DNA from: Aureococcus anophagefferens
Taxonomy: Eukaryota > Sar > Pelagophyceae > Pelagomonadales > Pelagomonadaceae
Reading direction: 5' to 3'
NCBI RefSeq assembly: GCF_000186865.1
Contig: NW_008705563.1
Span: 1,944,055 to 2,008,054, forward strand
DNA: 64,000 bases
Positions 30,611-39,183 of this stretch are shown here, one piece after another (positions within the stretch are counted from its first letter, which is position 1; every line of letters begins with the position of its first letter). Made by a program: the position numbers and the translations under genes. A model generated the notes under the pieces. It was given only the letters and a program-made list of their open reading frames with translations. It was not told where the DNA came from and ran no database searches.

Positions 30611-30745
30611 GGGTGTGCGCCGCGGGTGCGCTCGTCGTCGCGCGCGCCGGAGCTGCCCCCACACCCTGGGGGCCTCGAACCGTCAAGTGCTTAAAATGTT
30701 CAATCTGTCGTTATTGAAGAACAGAGCTCGAGGGCAGCCAAGGCG

Positions 30746-31888
30746 ATGGCGGCACGACCCGCGCTACGCACCATTGCTCTTCTGGCGCTGCGCGGCTGCT
30801 TGGAGCTTTCGGCGTCGGCGGCTCCGCTCCCGGCGTTTGTGACGCCGCGCTTCAACGCGTCGCGTTCGCTGGCGTCGCTGCCCGGGATCGACGTGCGCGA
30901 TCCCACGACGGCGCTCTGGGACCCCGCGTCTCGCACCTGGCATCTGTACGCGACGCATCAGCCCTCGGGCGCCGAGGGGTACGCGGCGGGCCAAATTTCG
31001 CACTTCTCGCTCAACGCCTCGCGGTTCGACGACCCGACGGCGCGGTGGCGGCACGAGGGCGAGGTCGTCGCCGGGTCCGGGACCGCGGGCGCCTTCGACG
31101 CCCACGCCGTCTTCACGCCGGGCGCCGTGCGGGACTGCGCGGCGAACGGCGGCGGCTGCGCGTGGTTCCTCTTCTTCGGCGGCGTCGCGGACCCCGGCGG
31201 CGCGCACGCGGAGTCGATCGGCGTCGCCGAGTCGTCGTCGCCGTGGGGCCCCTTCGTCCGGCGCTCGCGCGAGCCCGTCGTCTCGCGCGAGGACGGCGCC
31301 AACGCCGCGTGGTGCGCGGCCCAGGGCATGGCGTGCGCGCGGGTGGACGAGATCAAGCCCCTGCGCGCGTCCGACGGCGCGAGGTACCTCGCCGTCAAGT
31401 CGGTGTGCGCCAACGCGACGACGGGCGCCAACGTCGCGCTGCCCGCGCTCTACCGGCCCCGGAACGCGAGCGGCTGGGGGCCGCCCTACGAGCCGCTGCC
31501 CGCGCCGCTCTTCCCGCTCTTCCTGGGGACGCCGACGTGCGAGTCGCGCGGCTTCGAGGAGCCGACGTTCTTCGCCGCCGCGGACGGCTTCCTGCACTTC
31601 ATCGCCCACGACCACGGCAGCTGCGCGTCGGGCCGCTACGCGCACTACGTGAGCGCGAGCCACGCGCTCGACGCCTGGGTCGAAGCGCCGGCGTTCGCCG
31701 GGCCGCAGGGCGGCCCCGCGAGATTCACGGAGCCCGTGCCGGTGCCGCTCGCCGGGGACGGCGTCTACGGCGGGCCCGTCTTCGGCGAGTGGATCGACTT
31801 CGGCACGTGGCTCAACGCCTCCAGCCGCAGCATGGAGCTGGTCTACAGCACCGTCAGCTGGGTATGGAGCAACGCCTCGGGCGCGTGA
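30746..31888 (+). CDS. Secreted beta-propeller protein (glycoside-hydrolase GH43/GH32-like fold)
   Basis: 380 residues from ATG 30746 with a signal peptide (TIALLALRGCLELSASAAP). Repeated motifs such as RDPTTALWDPASRTWHLYAT, CAWFLFFGGVADPG and FEEPTFFAAADGFLHFIAHD resemble the blades of the five-bladed propeller in GH43/GH32-type enzymes, where an Asp near the first blade and a Glu near FEEPTFF could act in catalysis. There are many N-glycosylation sequons (NAS, NAT). A polysaccharide substrate is a guess. No intron. A TTCAAT/TTGAAG pair lies 27-47 bp before the ATG. Confidence 0.6.
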   Translation: MAARPALRTIALLALRGCLELSASAAPLPAFVTPRFNASRSLASLPGIDVRDPTTALWDPASRTWHLYATHQPSGAEGYAAGQISHFSLNASRFDDPTARWRHEGEVVAGSGTAGAFDAHAVFTPGAVRDCAANGGGCAWFLFFGGVADPGGAHAESIGVAESSSPWGPFVRRSREPVVSREDGANAAWCAAQGMACARVDEIKPLRASDGARYLAVKSVCANATTGANVALPALYRPRNASGWGPPYEPLPAPLFPLFLGTPTCESRGFEEPTFFAAADGFLHFIAHDHGSCASGRYAHYVSASHALDAWVEAPAFAGPQGGPARFTEPVPVPLAGDGVYGGPVFGEWIDFGTWLNASSRSMELVYSTVSWVWSNASGA

Positions 31889-31950
31889 GCCTCCCCTGTC
31901 GTCCAGGTCCGAGCGGCACCCTCGAGCGACGTGCTAGGCGTCGGCACCGG

Positions 31951-32040
31951 GCTCTTCGCGCACGGGTCGTCCTCGTCGTCCGCCAAGGCGTGAGGACGCG
32001 GGTCGCGCGCGCGGTCGCGCGCGCGCCGAGGCTGCCCCCC
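31951..32040 (-). pseudogene. Duplicated 5' fragment of the EF-hand gene, start codon lost
   Basis: 31951-32040 closely resembles 30575-30661. On the minus strand it still encodes (L)ADDEDDPCAKS, the first residues of the EF-hand protein, but the ATG has become TTG. The upstream part (GCGGGT..GCGCGC..GAGGCTGCCCCC) is also recognisable. The copy lies between the propeller gene and the fucosyltransferase-like gene and may carry duplicated promoter sequence. Confidence 0.75.
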
Positions 32041-32112
32041 AGCGTCTCATGGAGCATTGTTGCCGCGGACGTGCAGCGCTCAACGTTTGCATTGAAGGGG
32101 GCAGCGTCGACG

Positions 32113-34479
32113 ATGGTACGCCCCGTCGCCGTCGCCTGGCTCGCGGCCGCGTCGCTCGTCGCGGGGCAGGACCGGTCGCAGAAGGACCGGCTGAAGGCGC
32201 TCCGGCGGCAGCGGAGCTTCCCGTCGCCGTCGGCGGCCCTCGCCGCGCGGCAGCGCAACGCGACGCACCAGAGCAGCCGGACGCGCGCCTGGCCGCCGCC
32301 GCGGCTCCTGGAGCCGCTCCTGCCGGCGACGGTGACGCGCCACGTCTGGGCCGGGGGCTGCTGCGGCCTCGGCCACCGCACGTCGCGCCTCATGAAGCTC
32401 TACGTCTACGCGGTGAGCCGCGGGCGCCACGTGCTCGTCGACTGGGGCGCGTGCGTGGGCACGGGCGTCGCGAACCTCTACGCGGCGCTCTTCCAGGACC
32501 GCACCGAGCTCGCCGCCGTGCGGACGGGCAAGGTGCCCCAGGCCATCCGCGCGCCGGGCTGCCCCGGGGGCACGTGCGCGTCCAAGGGCTCGTGGCTCGA
32601 TATAGGGAAGCGCGACGGCAGCTTCTTCCCCAACGAGCCCCCGGAGGAGTGGCTGCCCCCGGGCGCGCGCGTCGGCCACAAGAAGGGCGACGCGACCCAC
32701 AAGAACATGTTCCAGAAGGAGTGGGGCATGTTCATGGTCCACGGCGCCGTGCTCCCCAGGGCAGCAAAAGAGAGAGAAATTCCCAACTTCAAAGGCTCAT
32801 ATCTCGGCCGTTTTCCACTCGTTTTGGCTGATTTTTGGACGAGCGATCATCTCTCGGAACGGTCTCGAAGCGTGGATGTGTTTTCCGTAACGCGCGCGCG
32901 CGGAACACTCACGTTGAAGCGACGTTGAACCACCCTTGTGCTGCCCAGGTGCTCCCCTACGCGGAGCACTTTGCGGCGGGCATGGTCGCCGCGCTGCGCG
33001 ACGAGTGGCGGGAGCTCCTCGACGACTTCATCCAGAAGGAGTTCCACCGGGGCGCGCCGCCGCGCGGCGCCGCGCGCCGGGGGCCCCACGACCGCGTCCA
33101 CGTCGTCGGCGTCCACTTCCGCCTCGGCAACGGCGAAAAGTTCGCGCGCATGCCGACGAACCACACGCACGTCGTGCTCCGGGCCGCGGCGGGCGTGAAG
33201 AAGGTCGCGGCGCAGCTCGGCTACGACCGCTTCCGCGTGCTCGTGGCGACGGACGACCCCGTCGCGCTCGAGATCTTACGGAAGCACACGGACCTCGACG
33301 TCTTCGCGCGCGAACAGTGGCGGCCAGGGCAGGAAAAGGGTGATTCAACGTCGCTTCAACGTGAGCGTTCCGCGCGCGCGCGTTTCGGAAACAGCACCCA
33401 CGCTTCGAGAGCGCTCCGAGAGATGATCGCTCGTCCAAAAATCAGCCGAAACGAGCGGAAAACGACCGAGAGAGGAGCCTTTGAAGTTGGGAACGTCGCG
33501 CCCTTTTCCTGCCCAGGTGGCGGCCGCCCGCGGGCGCGGGCATCGTGTTTTCCAGCTGGCGCGTCAAGGAGGTCGACAAGGACAAGTCCGTCGCGGCGCA
33601 GAAGGAGATGACGGGCTCCGCGGACGCGTGCCTCCGGAACTCGGCCGACATGCTCATCGACTCGCTCCTCCTGGGCTACGCGGACGCGCTCGTGCTGCCC
33701 GTGCCGTCGACGTTCACGGTGCTGCCCAAGGTCATGGCCCACAGCCGCGGCGCGCCCTACTGCGCCTTCCTCGGCGAGACGTGGCACGCGGCCGGGCTCC
33801 ACGAGGAGCCCATCGCCATGACCTGCTTCCGGAAAGACGCGAAGACGGGCCACGCGTCGGACTGGACCGTGGCCTCNNNNNNNNNNNNNNNNNNNNNNNN
33901 NNNNNNNNNNNNNNNNNNNNNNNNNNCGTGCTCCGGGCCGCGGCGGGCGTGAAGAAGGTCGCGGCGCAGCTCGGCTACGACCGCTTCCGCGTGCTCGTGG
34001 CGACGGACGACCCCGTCGCGCTCGAGATTCTACGGACGCACACGGACCTCGACGTCTTCGCGCGCGAACAGTGGCGGCCGCCCGCGGGCGCGGGCATCGT
34101 GTTTTCCAGCTGGCGCGTCAAGGAGGTCGACAAGGACAAGTCCGTCGCGGCGCAGAAGGAGATGACGGGCTCCGCGGACGCGTGCCTCCGGAACTCGGCC
34201 GACATGCTCATCGACTCGCTCCTCCTGGGCTACGCGGACGCGCTCGTGCTGCCCGTGCCGTCGACGTTCACGGTGCTGCCCAAGGTCATGGCCCACAGCC
34301 GCGGCGCGCCCTACTGCGCCTTCCTCGGCGAGACGTGGCACGCGGCCGGGCTCCACGAGGAGCCCATCGCCATGACCTGCTTCCGGAAAGACGCGAAGAC
34401 GGGCCACGCGTCGGACTGGACCGTGGCCGTCGAGCCCCAGGGCCGCGCGTCGGCGCTCGGGGCCACGTTCTGGCACTAG
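32113..34479 (+). CDS. Fucosyltransferase-like (GT23/NodZ/O-FucT fold) protein; locus misassembled
   Basis: Exons 32113..32748, 32949..33316 and 33517..33876 (into the gap), with 33927..34479 a second copy of the C-terminal part; two family-A introners give the introns. The protein has a signal peptide (VAVAWLAAASLVAGQ), WAGGCCGLGHRTSRLM near the start of the catalytic region, VVGVHFRLGNGE (H-x-R-G type nucleotide-sugar motif), FRVLVATDDP and a C-terminal block (LRNSADMLIDSLLLGYADA, then STFTVLPKVMAHSRGAPYC) as in GDP-fucose-dependent transferases. A Golgi location is inferred. The complete gene probably ends at TAG 34477-34479; the true product would be ~460 residues if the duplication is an assembly artefact. 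Confidence 0.75.
32757..32948 (+). mobile_element. Introner, family A (copy A4)
   Basis: 192 bp, perfect target duplication GTGCTCCC (32749-32756, 32949-32956). The intron is 32749..32948, 200 bp, GT...AG, phase 0. Host-sense termini CAGGGCAG and CTGCCCAG; F orientation. Confidence 0.95.
33325..33516 (+). mobile_element. Introner, family A (copy A5), with empty site present at 34068-34088
   Basis: 192 bp, perfect target duplication GTGGCGGC (33317-33324, 33517-33524). The intron is 33317..33516, 200 bp, GT...AG, phase 2. R orientation. The same sequence without the insert and with a single GTGGCGGC occurs in the second copy of this locus, so the exact unoccupied target is visible. Confidence 0.97.
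33877..33926. other. Assembly gap (50 N) inside the fucosyltransferase-like gene
   Basis: Fifty N joining the two copies of the same coding segment; probably an artificial scaffold join. Confidence 0.95.
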
Positions 34480-34490
34480 GGGCGCGTGCG

Positions 34491-35524
34491 CTAGGGGAGC
34501 TTGCAGTAGGCGTCCCACGCGCGCGCGTCGTCCGCGTAGAAGCGGCGGAGCGCCGCGTCCGTCGCCGCGGCCTCCGCGGGCGTCTCGGCGCAGGCCGCCG
34601 CCGGCGCGGCTTTCAGCGCCGTCGCCTTCGTGTTCGCCGTGAAGGACACGTTCGCCGCGGCGCCGACGTCGCAGCCGAAGACGGCCGCGAGCGCGTCCGT
34701 CGTCCGCCGGAGGAACCTGGGCAGCAAAAGGGTGCGAAATTCCCAACTTCAAAGGCTCCTATCTCGGTCGTTTTCCGCTCGTTTCGGCTGATTTTTGGAC
34801 GAGCGATCATCTCTCGGAGCGCTCTCGAAGCGTGGGTGCTGTTTCCGAAACGCGCGCGCGCGGAACACTCACGTTGAAGCGACGTTGAATCACCCTTTTT
34901 CTGCCCTGGCAGGAACGCGGCGCCGTCGTAGCAGACGACGACGGCGGACCCGTTTCTCGGCCCCAGCAGCGGGTTGTACCAGTAGGCCTGGGGCCAGAGG
35001 GCGAAGGGCTTGTAGCTCCGCTTCTCCGCGAGGACCTTGGCGACGGCGTCGACGCGGCCCTTGACGCTCCGGGCGCCGCCGAAGGACCCGAGGGCCCGGG
35101 CCAGGTCCGCGACGCAGGCGTAGCGCCGCCAGGCCGTCGCGTTCGGGTGCTTGGCCCGCAGGAAGGTCCACGCGCTCCGGAACCGCGCGACGGGCTCCCG
35201 CAGCGTGACGATCGCGTTCGACGCCGCGGCCGCGGCCGCGGCCGCGCGCTGGTCCGCCGCGATGCCCCGGAGCGCGTCCGCGTCGCCGTCGCCGCAGGCC
35301 TGGCGCGCGCAGCCGACCTCGTGCTTCTCGCTGACGCGGAGCCGGTCGCCGCAGGGCTTGAGAGGCATGACGCCGTAGACGAAGGCCGTCGTCGCCGTCT
35401 TGGGATTCCGCAGCCACGTGACGTCGGCGGCGTCGTTGCGCGTCGACGACAGCACGGCGTAGGACCGGCTACGGTCCGCGGCGGCGCGCGTGGCCATGGT
35501 GGCAAGAAGGATGGTGGCCTTCAT
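34491..35524 (-). CDS. Sulfotransferase-like protein (carbohydrate type)
   Basis: Exons complement(34917..35524) and complement(34491..34716) join in phase 2 across a family-A introner; 277 residues. A signal peptide or anchor (MKATILLATMATRAAA) precedes WLRNPKTATTAF, equivalent to the PAPS 5'-phosphosulfate loop (PK-x-x-T-T), and VTLREPVARFRSAWTFL, the 3'-phosphate element. These are the two diagnostic blocks of membrane-bound carbohydrate sulfotransferases. Splicing yields YDGAAFLRRTTDALAAVFG. Substrate unknown; Golgi location inferred. The stop is 11 bp from the stop of the convergent fucosyltransferase-like gene. Confidence 0.78.
34717..34908 (-). mobile_element. Introner, family A (copy A6)
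   Basis: 192 bp. Flanks GGAGGAAC (34709-34716) and GCAGGAAC (34909-34916), one mismatch. The intron is complement(34717..34916), 200 bp, GT...AG, phase 2. Host-sense termini CAGGGCAG and CTGCCCAG; R orientation. Confidence 0.94.
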
Positions 35525-35774
35525 GAAGCAAGGGCGCGTCCAAGGATTCAGGTGGTGCTCATGCTGCTTGGGCTGCACATAATTATTTCGAGTGGGCTTG
35601 CAAGTTCGGGTTCAACACGAGTTCGAGCTGTGCATGTCGACGATGGTGCATCTCGGCTCGGCCATGCCGCCGCCGCGCTCCGCCAGCTGAGGCTTACCCG
35701 AGATCCTGGGAGCGAGTGCTCTCCGCCGAAATCCTACGAGCGGGTTTACGAAAGCCTGCAGCAATTTAATTCCG

Positions 35775-37199
35775 ATGGTCCATCCCTTCGAGGCTGCCCT
35801 CGGCGCCCTCCCCAGCGAGCGCGCGCCCGAGGCGTCGTTCATGGAAAGCCAGCCGATCGTCCTCGGCGCGCGCACGGAGGCGCTCCTCGACCGCGCGCCT
35901 CAAAAGGCCGCGCCGCAGTCCTTCGCCGCGTGCCTCGGCGCCGACGTCGCGCCCTGGGCCGACGACGCGCGCGCGGAGCCCGACGTCGCGCGCGCGCGCG
36001 GCGCCGCGGTGCAGGCGGCCCTCTATAAGACCGTCCGAAACCACGTCGAGGCGAGCGCGGCCGCCGGCTGCGCGCGGCGCCAGCCCGAGCGGCCGGCGCC
36101 GGCGTCGTGGGCGTGCCTCGGCGACGACGCCGCGGGCTCGCCCGACGACGCGCCGCTCGAGCTCGTCGCCTTCCTCGCGTCCCACGTCGGCTCCGAGGAC
36201 CGCGTGGCGAAGCTCGCGCGGTGCCTCGCGTCCGTCGACGGCGCCGCGCTCGACGGCGTCTACCTGTCGTGGTCCGCGGACGCGGCCGTCGCGGCGGACG
36301 CGGCGGCCGTCGTCGACTTCTTCACGAGCCGCATCCCGGGCTTCGCGGCGTCGCGCGTCGAGGGCCGGGCGAGCCAGTTCGAGCACTTTTCGCGCCTCGC
36401 GTTCGCGCTCGGCGGCGACGGCGACGGCGACGCGTGGGTCCTCTTCTCGGACGACGACGACGTCTGGCACCCGGACCGCGCGACGGCGTACCGCGCCGCG
36501 GCCAACGCGGCGCGCGCCGACGCGTCCTGCGTGGTCTGCTCGCGGCTCGCGCGGCCCGCGGGCGGCGCCGCGGCGCCCGCGGACGCGGCCGCGGTCGCGG
36601 CCGCGGTCGCCGCGGGCCGCGCGGCGACGACGGACGCCTACGACGAGTACTTCTCCTACTGCTGCCGCCGGCGCGTCCTCGACGCCTTCTTCGCCGTCGC
36701 CACGGAAGACCTGCGCCGGTGCCAGTACTGCGACGTCGCGTGGTACCGCTACCTCACGAGCCGCGAGGCGTCGCGCGCGTTCGCGCCGCGCGACGCGCGC
36801 AACTGGCTCTACTTCTACGACAAGACCGCGAGCGGCGCGTCCGCGCGCGTCGAGGTCCGGGAGCAGCACCGCGCCGTCGCCCGACGCGTCGCCGACGCGG
36901 ACCCGGAGGGCGCGCCGCCCGCGGCCGTCGTCGCGCGGGTCCTCGCCGCGCGCGACAACGCCGCGGAGCTCTACTGCGCGTGCCACGTCGGCGCGCCGAC
37001 GGCCCTCGCGGGCGCGCCCTTCCTCGACGACGGCGAGGCCTTCGTCGGGGCCCAGCTCGCGTCCCTCGGCGTCCTGCCCCGCGCGCTCCTCGACTGGCTC
37101 CGGCCGACGCACCGCGACGCGCTCTTCTTCGCCGCGTCGAACTTCGGCGTCGCCTTCGAAGCCGAGGCGACGGCGCGCGGCGACGACGCGCTCGAGTAG
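35775..37199 (+). CDS. GT2-like glycosyltransferase (GT-A fold) protein
   Basis: 474 residues, one exon, ATG 35775. Residues ~125-260 have the GT-A layout: a strand (LELVAFLASHVGSEDRVAKL), a central segment, then WVLFSDDDDVWHPDRA with a DxD-type metal-binding cluster. Downstream, DEYFSYCCRRRVLDAFF and YCDVAWYRYL look like acceptor-side elements. No signal peptide or membrane helix is seen, so the protein may be cytosolic or the N-terminus incomplete. Donor and acceptor are unknown. Tail to tail with the fluoride channel gene, 11 bp between stops. Confidence 0.6.
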   Translation: MVHPFEAALGALPSERAPEASFMESQPIVLGARTEALLDRAPQKAAPQSFAACLGADVAPWADDARAEPDVARARGAAVQAALYKTVRNHVEASAAAGCARRQPERPAPASWACLGDDAAGSPDDAPLELVAFLASHVGSEDRVAKLARCLASVDGAALDGVYLSWSADAAVAADAAAVVDFFTSRIPGFAASRVEGRASQFEHFSRLAFALGGDGDGDAWVLFSDDDDVWHPDRATAYRAAANAARADASCVVCSRLARPAGGAAAPADAAAVAAAVAAGRAATTDAYDEYFSYCCRRRVLDAFFAVATEDLRRCQYCDVAWYRYLTSREASRAFAPRDARNWLYFYDKTASGASARVEVREQHRAVARRVADADPEGAPPAAVVARVLAARDNAAELYCACHVGAPTALAGAPFLDDGEAFVGAQLASLGVLPRALLDWLRPTHRDALFFAASNFGVAFEAEATARGDDALE

Positions 37200-37210
37200 C
37201 CCGCCTTTCT

Positions 37211-37609
37211 TTAGGGCGCCGGGCCCCGCGGCGGCCGCGCCTTCGGCGGCGCGAGCGCGCGGCGCGCCTTGAACGCGCCGTAGGCGCCGCCGATGCTGCC
37301 GACGTTGTTCAGCGCGACGTAGCCCGCGGCCTTGGCGAGCTGCTCCGCCTCGACGAGCGCGACGACGTCGACGGCGAAGGTGCTGAACGTCGTGAACGCG
37401 CCGCACGCGCCGACGCCGAGGAGCAGCTTGTGCCGGGGGTGCATGTCCTCGTCGGCGGCGATGGCGCCGAGCACCGCCGACCCGCCGATGTTGATGGCGG
37501 CGATGTGCCAGGGGCCGATGGCCGCGCCGGCCGCGTCGACGATGCCCTTGCGCGCGAGGCCGCCGATCGTCGCGCCCACGGCGACCATGAGGCCGTCGAC
37601 CCAGACCAT
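37211..37609 (-). CDS. crcB: CrcB/Fluc-type fluoride channel, single domain
   Basis: 132 residues, a typical length for a bacterial CrcB subunit. Four hydrophobic segments are visible, with GATIGGLARKGI, INIGGSAVLGAI and the hallmark GACGAFTTFSTFAVD between them; the Phe box and TTFSTF line the twin fluoride pores. Such subunits act as antiparallel dimers exporting fluoride. Many eukaryotic FEX proteins are fused two-domain forms, so this stand-alone subunit looks bacterial in type. It could have been acquired by transfer. ATG 37609 is in good context (ACCATTG on the plus strand). Confidence 0.88.
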   Translation of the reverse strand: MVWVDGLMVAVGATIGGLARKGIVDAAGAAIGPWHIAAINIGGSAVLGAIAADEDMHPRHKLLLGVGACGAFTTFSTFAVDVVALVEAEQLAKAAGYVALNNVGSIGGAYGAFKARRALAPPKARPPRGPAP

Positions 37610-37819
37610 TGCGTCGTTTGAACTGCGCGCGCAGCTGCTGCGTTCTGGTGCGCAAGCAGCTGCTGCAAACGGACTGCAAATGGGCGCGCGGGCGCGCTGG
37701 AGCCGGACGAGGCGCTCGACTCGAGGAAGCCGCTCTCGAAGTTCGAGACGATGATGTTGAACTTCAACCAGGCCTTCAACCAGGCTGCCCGCCGCCGATG
37801 GCGCCTCCCAGCCTGATCG

Positions 37820-39081
37820 ATGCTGCGCGATAGGTTGCCGGTCCTGCTCGCGGCGTGCATCGCGGCGCTGTGCCTGGCGACCTTCATCCGGTTCGACGCC
37901 TCTTCGCCGGAGCAGCCCGAGGCCGCGGCGCACCCCGCGCCGCCGCCGACGACGGGTGCGCCGCCGGAGCGACGCGACGCCATGCCCGCCTTCTACGACG
38001 ACGGCAGCGGCGCGCCCATCGTCGACGGCCTGGAGCGCTGCGCCGCGTTCCGCGCGGCGAGCTCCGACGCGCGGCGGCCGGCCGTCGCGGGCCTCTTCGA
38101 CGCCGGCACGAACCAGGGCAGCAAAAGAGAGCGAAATTCCCAACTTCAAAGGCTCCTATCTCGGCCGTTTTCCACTCGTTTCGGCTGATTTTTGGACGAG
38201 CGATCATCTCTCGGAACGGTCTCGAAGCGTAGATGCTTTTCCCGGAACGCGCGCGCGCGGAACACTCACGTTGAAGCGACGTTGAATCACCCTTTTGCTG
38301 CCCAGGCACGAACCTCCTCGCGAAGCTGCTCCGCGCGAACTGCGTCCTGCCGCGCGAGTGCGCCGGCGTCGCGACGCGCGGCGCGCCGGGTCACTCCGAC
38401 GCGTCCGCGGTCGAGGCGGAGATCGCGCTCTTCGCCGCGTTCCACGGGACGCGCAAGGGCGACCGGCTCCTCGCGGGCTGCGCGCCGTTCCTCCCGCAGG
38501 TGCCCTGGGGCAAGCACAACCCCTACTCGCACGCGGGGCGCCACCGCGCGCCGAGCTACGAGCGCGTGAATTCGTCGGAGGTGCTGCCCGTCGTCGTCGC
38601 CAAGGACCCGCTCGCGTGGGTCGGCTCCGTGTGCCGCGAGCCCTACGCGTTGCGCTTCGCCGGCGGCGCCTGCGCCGCGGTGGGCGACGTCGCCGCGCCC
38701 TGGCCCGCGGGGCCGCGGACCTACGCGAGCCTCTTCGACCTCTGGGCCGCGTGGCACGGCGAGTACCTCGACGCGGCGACGCCGCGGCTGCTCGTGCGCT
38801 ACGAGGACCTCCTCTGGCGCGGCGAGGCGACCGTCGCGGCGATCTGCGCCTGCGTCGGCGGCGACATGGCTCCAGCCTTCGACGCCGTCGCGGCGAGCGC
38901 GAAGGACGGCGGCCGCGGCCACGCGGACAAGGCGCGGACGTCGCGCGGGGACGCGCTCCGCCGCTACGGCAACGCGACGCTGCGGCGCGCCGGGCTGTCG
39001 GAGGCCGACCTCGCCGCCCTCGCGCGGCTCCCGGACGCGCGCCTCCTCCGGCGCTTCGCCTACGACCGGGGCTACCGATAG
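37820..39081 (+). CDS. Membrane-anchored sulfotransferase with introner in the P-loop
   Basis: Exons 37820..38105 and 38306..39081 join in phase 1; 353 residues. An N-terminal signal anchor (PVLLAACIAALCLATFI) and a Pro-rich stem suggest a type II Golgi enzyme. Splicing at the duplicated target gives AGLFDAGTNLLAKLL, which lines up with the PAPS loop AGLPRTGSTLLHRLL of the sulfotransferase at 53.7-55.0 kb. The later blocks VVAKDPLAWVGSVCREPYA (3'-phosphate site) and LLVRYEDLLWRGEATV complete the family pattern. Retaining the introner's alternative donor would add four residues (TNQG) in frame. Acceptor unknown. Confidence 0.85.
38114..38305 (+). mobile_element. Introner, family A (copy A7)
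   Basis: 192 bp, perfect target duplication GCACGAAC (38106-38113, 38306-38313). The intron is 38106..38305, 200 bp, GC...AG, phase 1. Terminal inverted repeats read GGGCAGCAAAAG at both ends. F orientation. Confidence 0.96.
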
Positions 39082-39183
39082 CGCGAGTAACACGTCGCGC
39101 CGGCACCATCGATTCAATGTTTCTGGGAGCACCTGTGGTGCACATCCGGTTATGGTCGCAGTGCTCCACCCGAAGCCATAGTC

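Larger units (their letters stand above)
33173..34432 (+). repeat. Near-identical duplication either side of a gap, one copy with and one without introner
   Basis: 33173-33874 and 33927-34432 match almost base for base apart from the 200-bp introner insertion and three substitutions near 33276-33284 (CT to TC, A to C, changing a Lys to Thr). Divergence resumes only at the gap edge. With the N gap between them, this looks like two haplotypes placed in tandem by the assembler, though a real tandem duplication is not excluded. Confidence 0.85.

Noticed and set aside
32749..32928. Frame reading from the fucosyltransferase exon through the introner to 32928
   Set aside because: The extension is the introner itself translated; the same peptide (FKGSYLGRFPLV...) appears at other introners in unrelated genes. 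Splicing gives the family sequence instead.
33927..34479. Second independent fucosyltransferase gene
   Set aside because: It starts in mid-sequence at the gap edge and is nearly identical to the segment before the gap, so it is more likely the other haplotype than a separate gene.
35600..35640. TTCAACACGAGTTCGAGCTGTGCATG, resembling the start of family-B introners
   Set aside because: Only about 25 bases are similar, there are no termini or target duplication, and it lies in an intergenic region. It may be a remnant but I cannot support it.
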